Of a stretch of DNA of 10,073 bases, positions 6,947-10,073 are shown in pieces. The stretch comes from an uncultured Fretibacterium sp. (GTDB taxonomy: Bacteria > Synergistota > Synergistia > Synergistales > Aminobacteriaceae), in NCBI GenBank assembly GCA_937915835.1, contig CALGHA010000087.1, forward strand, positions 1-10,073, given 5' to 3'. Both the position numbers and the translations under genes were made by a program. Under the pieces are notes generated by a model. It was not told the origin of the DNA. It made no database searches and saw only the letters and a list, made by a program, of their open reading frames with translations. How positions within the stretch are numbered: position 1 is the first letter of the stretch; every line of letters begins with the position of its first letter.

Positions 6947-8074
6947 TTATTGCATCCTTTGATAATTTATCGTGTTGCCATTCGGGAATGTAAAGCTCAT
7001 AAATTTTCCTGAATTGTCAAATTGTACTCTTGCCTGAAACTCTACGCCGTTGCTAGTCCTGCCAGTTATGATATTTCCGTTGAGCTGGAAAATTCCCATC
7101 TCCGAAGGCTGGCCGTTAATCCACCCGTAATATTGATTGCCTTGATATTGAAGCACCCATTGCTGACCGTTAACGATTGCGCCCCAAACTCCTTCGAGAG
7201 GCGAAACTTGCTGAGGAAAATTCACGTTCGGCATCTCCGGGAATTGCTGGGGCATATTTTGCGGCTGAGATTGTGCTGGAGCTTGTGAGTTTTTCGGGGT
7301 TGATTTGGCTGATTTTCTCGTGAATACTCCGGCGTTCTCGTCCATTCCGTTAGGGCCGCTTGTGAAGGTCATTACGAGCGTATCATTTTCGGCGTTGTAC
7401 ATTGCACAGATTACGTCGCGTTCTCCGTTGGGAGTTTTGATAGCGATGCGGTTATCTGAGATTATGTAAGTTCCGAACTCCTGACCTTGTGCGAGAACTT
7501 TTCCGTCTGAAAATTCAATTCTGCTTCCGTCCGAACATTCCCAGTCGCCGAGATACCAATTTTCCGGGAACCAGTCAGCATTTAACGGGAATAAGTATCT
7601 GAGTTCTCCTGTCTCAACCGAAGCTAAGCACCAAGCGTATTTATTTCCCTCTTGAATTACGACGGCGTAATCTTCCGTGAAGAACTCGTATTCTTGGCTG
7701 TCGTCGTCAAGCATGTAAATCCTCTGAATTGGGACTTCTCCGCTTGTGTCAAAGGTCATGTAACAGCGTTCTAAATCCTCACCGTAAACGTCGAAGTTCA
7801 GCGGGTAAGCGTTGCTCTCTGATGAAAACGGCATAAGCTCGAGAATAATTTTCGTCGGTGCAAGAATTTTGTCGCCGCCTGTTCGTGAAGCAATCTCCGT
7901 TGTGTGGGCGTAACGTCCGGGAATGAATTTAGCTCCGTTTTGTTTAGTGAACTCGATGAATGGGCCAATGCGTTGATCCGAAGCGGCTTGCTGGGGAGTG
8001 ATTGAAGCATAAGAAGTTGAAGCCGTGAGAATTGCAATGAGGATTAAGGAGAAAAGAAAAGTTTTTGCTTTCAT
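6947..8074 (-). CDS. Secreted protein with two related beta-rich C-terminal modules, function unknown
   Basis: Family not recognised. The 375 residues begin with a clear signal peptide (K2/K4, hydrophobic 6-16, S-Y-A at 21-23, cleavage after 23), so it is exported. Residues 24-165 are a globular domain with no motif known to me. Residues about 172-253 and 293-373 look like two copies of one 80-residue beta module. Each starts G-x-W, has G at mid-position, N-x-I then an N-G turn, and ends with M-T/S-F-T-x-x-N-G and an aromatic-x-R close. A Pro/Gln/Asn-rich linker (about 254-292) separates them. The modules recall lipocalin-like or META-type small barrels, an inference from the pattern only. 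AGGAGGT (8084-8090) stands 9 nt before the ATG. It forms an operon with the downstream kinase (2-nt gap). A sensor, scaffold or binding role in the envelope is possible. Confidence 0.85.
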   Translation of the reverse strand: MKAKTFLFSLILIAILTASTSYASITPQQAASDQRIGPFIEFTKQNGAKFIPGRYAHTTEIASRTGGDKILAPTKIILELMPFSSESNAYPLNFDVYGEDLERCYMTFDTSGEVPIQRIYMLDDDSQEYEFFTEDYAVVIQEGNKYAWCLASVETGELRYLFPLNADWFPENWYLGDWECSDGSRIEFSDGKVLAQGQEFGTYIISDNRIAIKTPNGERDVICAMYNAENDTLVMTFTSGPNGMDENAGVFTRKSAKSTPKNSQAPAQSQPQNMPQQFPEMPNVNFPQQVSPLEGVWGAIVNGQQWVLQYQGNQYYGWINGQPSEMGIFQLNGNIITGRTSNGVEFQARVQFDNSGKFMSFTFPNGNTINYQRMQ

Positions 8075-8110
8075 GATATTTCTACCTCCTGATAAATAAA
8101 TTTTGGCGTA

Positions 8111-8116
8111 ATTATA
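8111..8116 (-). promoter_or_regulatory. Candidate -10 box for the secreted protein/kinase operon
   Basis: A perfect TATAAT read on the minus strand lies about 36 nt upstream of the ATG at 8074, leaving a leader of roughly 30 nt that contains the AGGAGGT site. No good -35 hexamer stands 16-18 nt further upstream (GGCTTT is there). The promoter may therefore be weak or activator-dependent. Confidence 0.4.
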
Positions 8117-8147
8117 AAGTATTTCTGCTAAAAAAAGCCCTATTTTG

Positions 8148-8180
8148 ATAACGGCTATTGTTATAACAAACAGTAGTTAT
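8148..8180. promoter_or_regulatory. Large dyad with perfect 12-bp palindrome core, possible operator
   Basis: TTGTTATAACAA at 8158-8169 is a perfect palindrome. It is nested in a longer imperfect dyad whose outer ends both read ATAAC/GTTAT (8148-8152 and 8176-8180). It lies about 30-65 bp upstream of the TATAAT at 8111-8116, where an activator or repressor dimer could bind. It could also be a hairpin in a transcript coming from the small-ORF region. AT-rich sequence makes short palindromes common, but the nested 33-nt symmetry is less so. Confidence 0.4.
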
Positions 8181-8204
8181 CTTGGATATTATTTAACTTA
8201 TAGT

Positions 8205-8253
8205 ATAAAAGCTTCTTTTTTGCTAAATATTATGAAAAAAATCGGAGCTTTAT
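8205..8253. terminator. Long imperfect AT-rich hairpin upstream of the secreted-protein operon
   Basis: Five A/T pairs, a one-base bulge, five pairs with a G-C centre (8211-8215 with 8244-8248), a two-base bulge and six A-T pairs enclose a 14-nt loop. It lies just past the end of the minus-strand small-ORF train, where a terminator would shield the next operon. No run of T follows it on either strand, so it may only be a structural or processing element. Confidence 0.3.
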
Positions 8254-8260
8254 GTTATTA

Positions 8261-8347
8261 TTAACAATCTTTTGAGACAAAGTTTTCTTGCGCCTGAGCT
8301 TCTTTCTTTTCTCTTAATGTTCTTGCGTATTTTTTACAGAGTTTCAT
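8261..8347 (-). pseudogene. Charged 28-codon frame, probable C-terminal fragment of a decayed gene
   Basis: The frame M-K-L-C-K-K-Y-A-R-T-L-R-E-K-K-E-A-Q-A-Q and eight further residues ends at TAA 8261-8263. It stays open about 16 codons further upstream (…R-I-R-V-D-L before the Met). Its composition, a basic amphipathic helix, looks coding. There is no good ribosome site, and its frame is shifted relative to the broken frame at 8371-8886. It could be that gene's frameshifted C-terminus or a separate small protein. Low certainty. Confidence 0.3.
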
Positions 8348-8370
8348 CAAATCCACTCTTATGCGATTTT

Positions 8371-8886
8371 TTATAAAAGTCCCTCTATGATATTCTTATG
8401 CTTCACCATTGTCTGGCAAAATTCAATAGCCATTTTTTTGACTTGTTCCTAAATCATGTAAAGCACTAGAATACACTTGAGCTTAACTTCAAAATTATGT
8501 TCTCTGAGTATCTTAATAGCAATAATGTGTGTTGCTATAATATTGAAAACTGGTGATTGTTTCGCGTATCTCAGGACAGATAAAATAAAAGCTGATACAA
8601 TCTCTTTAATCTTTAATATTGTAACGTTTTTTTTGACCACATCATTATTGATGACTGTAGCACTAGTAAATAGATCAATAATCATGCTCTTAACTGAAAT
8701 GTATTAAAGAATATCATAAATATCGTTTCTGATAAAAAGGTTCGCCTATGCTGATAAGTCATCGAGAATGGCGGATACGTGATTATTCAGGTTACAAACA
8801 ATCATAAGAGTACAATCATCACAAACATATTTTTGATAACGCATTTTTCTGAATGAAGTACTGCTAATATAAATATCTCCCATCAT
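8371..8886 (-). pseudogene. Decayed reading frame with a strong start signal and several in-frame stops
   Basis: One minus-strand frame runs from ATG 8886 (or ATG 8883) to 8371 and is interrupted by stops at 8746-8748, 8704-8706 and 8449-8451, with a final stop at 8371-8373. The pieces are 46, 13, 84 and 25 codons. The first, with four Cys or Cys-like positions (Y-V-C-D-D-C-T-L-M-I-V-C), follows a perfect AGGAGG at 8891-8896. The third (8449-8703) is rich in Ile/Val and basic residues. The strong ribosome site followed by repeated stops in one frame suggests a dead gene. Alternatively only the first 46-codon frame (8746-8886) is real. No family was recognised, and AT-rich chance frames cannot be excluded for the later pieces. 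Confidence 0.35.
8746..8886 (-). CDS. Possible 46-residue small protein with strong ribosome site
   Basis: This is the intact first segment of the broken frame above, listed separately because it may be translated. AGGAGG (8891-8896) is 4 nt before the first ATG and 7 nt before the second, so ATG 8883 (45 residues) is the better start. The product contains C-D-D-C about halfway and C-N-L-N-N-H after it, a possible metal-binding or redox cluster, and ends D-D-L-S-A. No membrane segment. Function unknown. Confidence 0.35.
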   Translation of the reverse strand: MMGDIYISSTSFRKMRYQKYVCDDCTLMIVCNLNNHVSAILDDLSA

Positions 8887-8954
8887 CTAACCTCCTGACA
8901 AATGACAAAAAATAAGAAGCTTTCCTCAAGTCTACAAAGAAAACCCCTTCCCAT
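8883..8954 (-). other. Short 23-codon frame between two small ORFs
   Basis: The frame M-G-R-G-F-L-C-R-L-E-E-S-F-L-F-F ends at a TGA overlapping the start of the 46-codon frame. It has no good ribosome site of its own, and the AGGAGG of the next frame lies inside it. It fits the chain-like arrangement of the region but may be chance. Confidence 0.15.
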
Positions 8955-8962
8955 TAGCCTAC

Positions 8963-9061
8963 TTAATTATGCTCATCGCAAAGGTTATCCCAGTGCCGAC
9001 TGCAACCAAAACTTATACTCTTTCTTAAAGCAAATACTGCCTTGATGCGTAATTTCCTCAT
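8963..9061 (-). pseudogene. 32-codon small frame with strong ribosome site and probable frameshift
   Basis: AGGAGGTG (8 bases ending the complement of 9071-9078) is 11 nt before ATG 9061. The frame begins M-R-K-L-R-I-K-A-V-F-A-L-R-K and ends at TAA 8963-8965. From about base 9004 a neighbouring frame reads V-A-V-G-T-G-I-T-F-A-M-S-I-I-K before a stop, a good membrane helix. The frame actually in use there reads an unlikely C-S-R-H-W-D. A single-base indel in an original small membrane protein would explain this. Function unknown. Confidence 0.4.
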
Positions 9062-9095
9062 TGTTTTTTTCACCTCCTATCACGCAATAAACACG

Positions 9096-9215
9096 TTACA
9101 ATTTGCTTGTATCAATAAATCTTCCCCCATGTTCAAACGGTGCTTCAATTTCATCATAATTATCAAAGAGTTGTTCGTGTTCAGGTTTTTCAGGCTTCTT
9201 CGTAGGTTTTGCCAT
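9096..9215 (-). CDS. 39-residue small hydrophilic protein, function unknown
   Basis: Clean frame from ATG 9215 to TAA 9096-9098. It starts with a Lys/Pro-rich stretch (M-A-K-P-T-K-K-P-E-K-P-E) and continues with an acidic aromatic part (L-F-D-N-Y-D-E-I-E-A-P-F-E), ending G-G-R-F-I-D-T-S-K-L. The amino-acid use looks strongly coding for this length. There is no strong ribosome site directly upstream. A 14-codon frame (ATG 9265, behind AGGAGG at 9277-9282) ends 5 nt before it and may couple its translation. No similar family came to mind; the layout resembles a short peptide encoded in phage or mobile-element operons. Confidence 0.5.
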   Translation of the reverse strand: MAKPTKKPEKPEHEQLFDNYDEIEAPFEHGGRFIDTSKL

Positions 9216-9220
9216 TTCAA

Positions 9221-9265
9221 CTATTGCCTAAGAAAGAAATTATGTATAAAATCTCTAAACACCAT
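9221..9265 (-). other. 14-codon leader-like frame behind a perfect AGGAGG
   Basis: AGGAGG (complement of 9277-9282) is followed after 11 nt by ATG 9265 and a peptide M-V-F-R-D-F-I-H-N-F-F-L-R-Q, with a TAG stop 5 nt before the start of the 39-codon gene. It may be a coupling leader or the damaged N-terminus of that gene. Too short to judge further. Confidence 0.25.
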
Positions 9266-9295
9266 GATTAAATGTTCCTCCTTTCTTTGTGTGAG

Positions 9296-9413
9296 CTAAT
9301 TGTCTTTGCTGTCCTTGTCAAAGAAGCTGGCAATAATATCTTCAGTCATTTAACCGGCAGGAGTTTTAGCTTCATAATTTTCTAGCAAAATTCGGCTCAT
9401 AGCGTGCGGACAT
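9296..9413 (-). pseudogene. Broken small gene: frameshift plus in-frame stop
   Basis: ATG 9413 follows directly on the stop of the 26-residue membrane peptide gene. The frame gives M-S-A-R-Y-E-P-N-F-A-R-K and stops at 9372-9374. One base shift continues as Y-E-A-K-T-P-A-G, a stop at 9350-9352, then M-T-E-D-I-I-A-S-F-F-D-K-D-S-K-D-N to TAG 9296-9298. Read together these look like one small acidic protein of about 40 residues broken by an indel and a stop. Alternatively they are two overlapping mini-genes. No ribosome site is evident for the second part. Function unknown. Confidence 0.3.
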
Positions 9414-9494
9414 TTATAGTTTTTCCCACGTAACCAATACGCATAAAAATCCGATTATGCCACCAACAGCCATAAAAAGTATTGTAGCAGCCAT
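9414..9494 (-). CDS. 26-residue single-pass membrane peptide
   Basis: ATG 9494 stands 6 nt after a perfect AGGAGG (complement of 9501-9506). The frame encodes M-A-A-T-I-L-F-M-A-V-G-G-I-I-G-F-L-C-V-L and ends V-T-W-E-K-L. This is a complete hydrophobic helix with a Trp-Glu-Lys interface end. The TAA is followed at once by another ATG, so the next frame could be coupled. The size and shape match small membrane peptides such as type I toxin peptides or holin-like or regulatory micro-proteins. Nothing here decides among these. It is the first frame of the minus-strand small-ORF train. Confidence 0.5.
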   Translation of the reverse strand: MAATILFMAVGGIIGFLCVLVTWEKL

Positions 9495-9531
9495 TCCCAG
9501 CCTCCTGGCAATTCCAACACTCTGCATCTAA

Positions 9532-9675
9532 TTTAGCCCGCCCCAAATTCCGGCAACAGCACCGTTTTATCTTTACAGCTACGATTACGGAATTAGCCTA
9601 TTCATGCCTGTATCAATCGCTCCTGAGTTCATATTACGGGAGGCACTGAATGATATACAGCTTTGGAACGAATAA
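9532..9675 (+). pseudogene. C-terminal remnant of a paralogue of the following gene
   Basis: The plus-strand frame open from 9532 to TAA 9673-9675 reads …P-F-Y-L-Y-S-Y-D-Y-G-I-S-L-F-M-P-V-S-I-A then P-E-F-I-L-R-E-A-L and ends L-W-N-E. It aligns without gaps to the C-terminal part of the next gene (L-F-L-C-N-N-E-F-S-I-N-L-L-T-P then L-P-E-V), sharing I, L, P and P-E positions with mostly conservative changes. The N-terminal two thirds are missing, and the join to minus-strand small-ORF sequence lies near 9507-9535. The last 26 bases overlap the following gene, whose ribosome site is inside this remnant. Confidence 0.5.
9638..9643 (+). promoter_or_regulatory. Ribosome binding site of the 121-residue gene
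   Basis: GGGAGG, 6 nt before ATG 9650. It lies within the coding sequence of the upstream remnant, so the two copies were probably overlapping, translationally coupled genes before one was lost. Confidence 0.65.
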
Positions 9676-10015
9676 AGAAGCTCATGGCGTAAAGGGTAAA
9701 GTTCTCAACGCAGTATATGAACGAGCATTAAGGATTGTAAGCATTCTCGATAAGTATTACGGTAAAAACAGAGATGTTTACAAGAATGATGGAGGCTTTG
9801 TATTCATAGCTGAGAACAAAGAGGATTTGAGCTACTTCATCAGTCATCATATAGACCCTAATAATGGCTCATATGAAGACGCTCAAATATTCAGGACAGA
9901 ACAGGGATATTATCTCGATATATTATTCCTGTGCAATAACGAGTTCAGCATAAACCTTCTGACACCTGCGCGGTTTTTGCCTGAAGTATCGGCAGAAGTC
10001 AGCAATCGGCGGTAA
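9650..10015 (+). CDS. Hypothetical cytoplasmic protein, 121 residues
   Basis: Family not identified. It has a good ribosome site and no signal peptide or membrane helix. It shows an N-terminal alpha region (K-E-A-H-G-V-K-G-K-V-L-N-A-V-Y-E-R-A through I-L-D-K-Y-Y-G), then D-G-G-F-V-F-I-A-E-N-K-E-D-L-S-Y-F at about 48-64. An acidic loop, a beta pair (Y-Y-L-D-I-L-F-L-C-N-N-E-F-S-I-N-L-L) and a short tail follow. A helix-strand pattern of this size suggests a compact alpha/beta domain. The tail after L-L-T-P (P-A-R-F-L-P-E-V…) looks less conserved than the matching part of the upstream remnant, which keeps P-V-S-I-A-P-E-F-I-L. This copy may have a degenerate end. Another gene starts 20 nt downstream. 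Confidence 0.7.
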   Translation: MIYSFGTNKEAHGVKGKVLNAVYERALRIVSILDKYYGKNRDVYKNDGGFVFIAENKEDLSYFISHHIDPNNGSYEDAQIFRTEQGYYLDILFLCNNEFSINLLTPARFLPEVSAEVSNRR

Positions 10016-10035
10016 AGCAAAGGAGAGTGAAAAGC

Positions 10036-10073
10036 ATGAAGCATTTTCTGTACGGATTTATAGCAACGTTACT
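10036..10073 (+). CDS. Start of a small gene cut by the window end
   Basis: AGGAG at 10021-10025 stands 10 nt before ATG 10036. The visible start, M-K-H-F-L-Y-G-F-I-A-T-L, looks like the beginning of a signal peptide or membrane segment. It is 20 nt after the previous stop and probably in the same operon. Nothing more can be said. Confidence 0.6.
   Translation, partial: MKHFLYGFIATL

Larger units (their letters stand above)
8091..9531. other. AT-rich accessory stretch without an ordinary-sized gene
   Basis: Base composition is clearly more AT-rich than in the flanking operons, and no frame reaches a usual gene length on either strand. Four perfect AGGAGG sites on the minus strand (8891-8896, 9073-9078, 9277-9282, 9501-9506), each followed by ATG and a very short frame, show that it descends from a compact minus-strand operon of small genes. 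Several frames are broken. No transposase, integrase, direct-repeat border or tRNA was seen. The stretch 8091-8260 holds only the promoter, dyad and hairpin listed. Confidence 0.5.

Noticed and set aside
8477..8707. A 76-codon plus-strand frame with hydrophobic residues
   Set aside because: It has no ribosome site and is antisense to the minus-strand broken frame; hydrophobic shadows are common in AT-rich DNA.
9042..9299. An 85-codon plus-strand frame
   Set aside because: It is a Phe/Cys/Arg-rich antisense shadow of the cleaner 39-residue minus-strand gene and has no convincing start signal.
8100..9650. CRISPR array, tRNA or insertion-sequence ends in the gene-poor stretch
   Set aside because: No regularly spaced repeats, no cloverleaf-like segment and no terminal inverted repeats with a transposase were found by reading both strands.

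Overview
The window looks like the chromosome of an anaerobic, gut-type bacterium of moderate to low GC. The overall gene style (a long Lon-like protease with an AAA_32-type ATPase, split short-chain ChrA proteins, strong AGGAGG ribosome sites, occasional TTG/GTG starts) would fit Synergistota or a Clostridia-like lineage. No rRNA or other marker gene is present, so this assignment is an inference only.

Layout. (1) 1-5834, plus strand: the C-terminal part of a GT10 fucosyltransferase-like protein is followed by a tight, probably co-transcribed series. It contains a Lon-like ATP-dependent protease, an endonuclease III-type base-excision glycosylase with an iron-sulfur cluster, an exported L,D-transpeptidase-like (YkuD) protein, a short ChrA-family protein, an 89-residue membrane-anchored protein of unknown function, and a second short ChrA-family protein. 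Gaps in the series are 18, -8, 4, 1, -4 and 3 nt. It closes with a stem-loop at 5844-5872 that probably also serves the opposing operon. (2) 8074-5892, minus strand: a two-gene operon of a secreted protein with two related beta-rich modules and a PfkB-family sugar kinase resembling 2-keto-3-deoxygluconate kinase. A TATAAT box and a large dyad lie upstream. (3) About 8091-9535: an AT-rich accessory stretch with no ordinary-sized gene. Its minus strand carries a train of very short reading frames (13-46 codons), four of them behind perfect AGGAGG sites, mixed with frame breaks and in-frame stops. It reads as a decaying accessory element or as a cluster of genuine mini-proteins. (4) 9532-10073, plus strand: the C-terminal remnant of one copy of an unrecognised protein, overlapped by an intact 121-residue gene whose C-terminus resembles that remnant, followed by the start of another small gene cut by the window end.

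How the genes may work together. The first block mixes protein quality control, DNA repair, envelope peptidoglycan modification and a two-subunit anion transporter, and looks like an ordinary housekeeping/envelope operon. The kinase suggests uronate or pectin-derived sugar use. The most unusual parts are the small membrane protein between the two ChrA halves, the small-ORF train at 8261-9494 and the partial tandem duplication at 9532-10015. No CRISPR array, tRNA, rRNA, integrase or intact transposase was seen.
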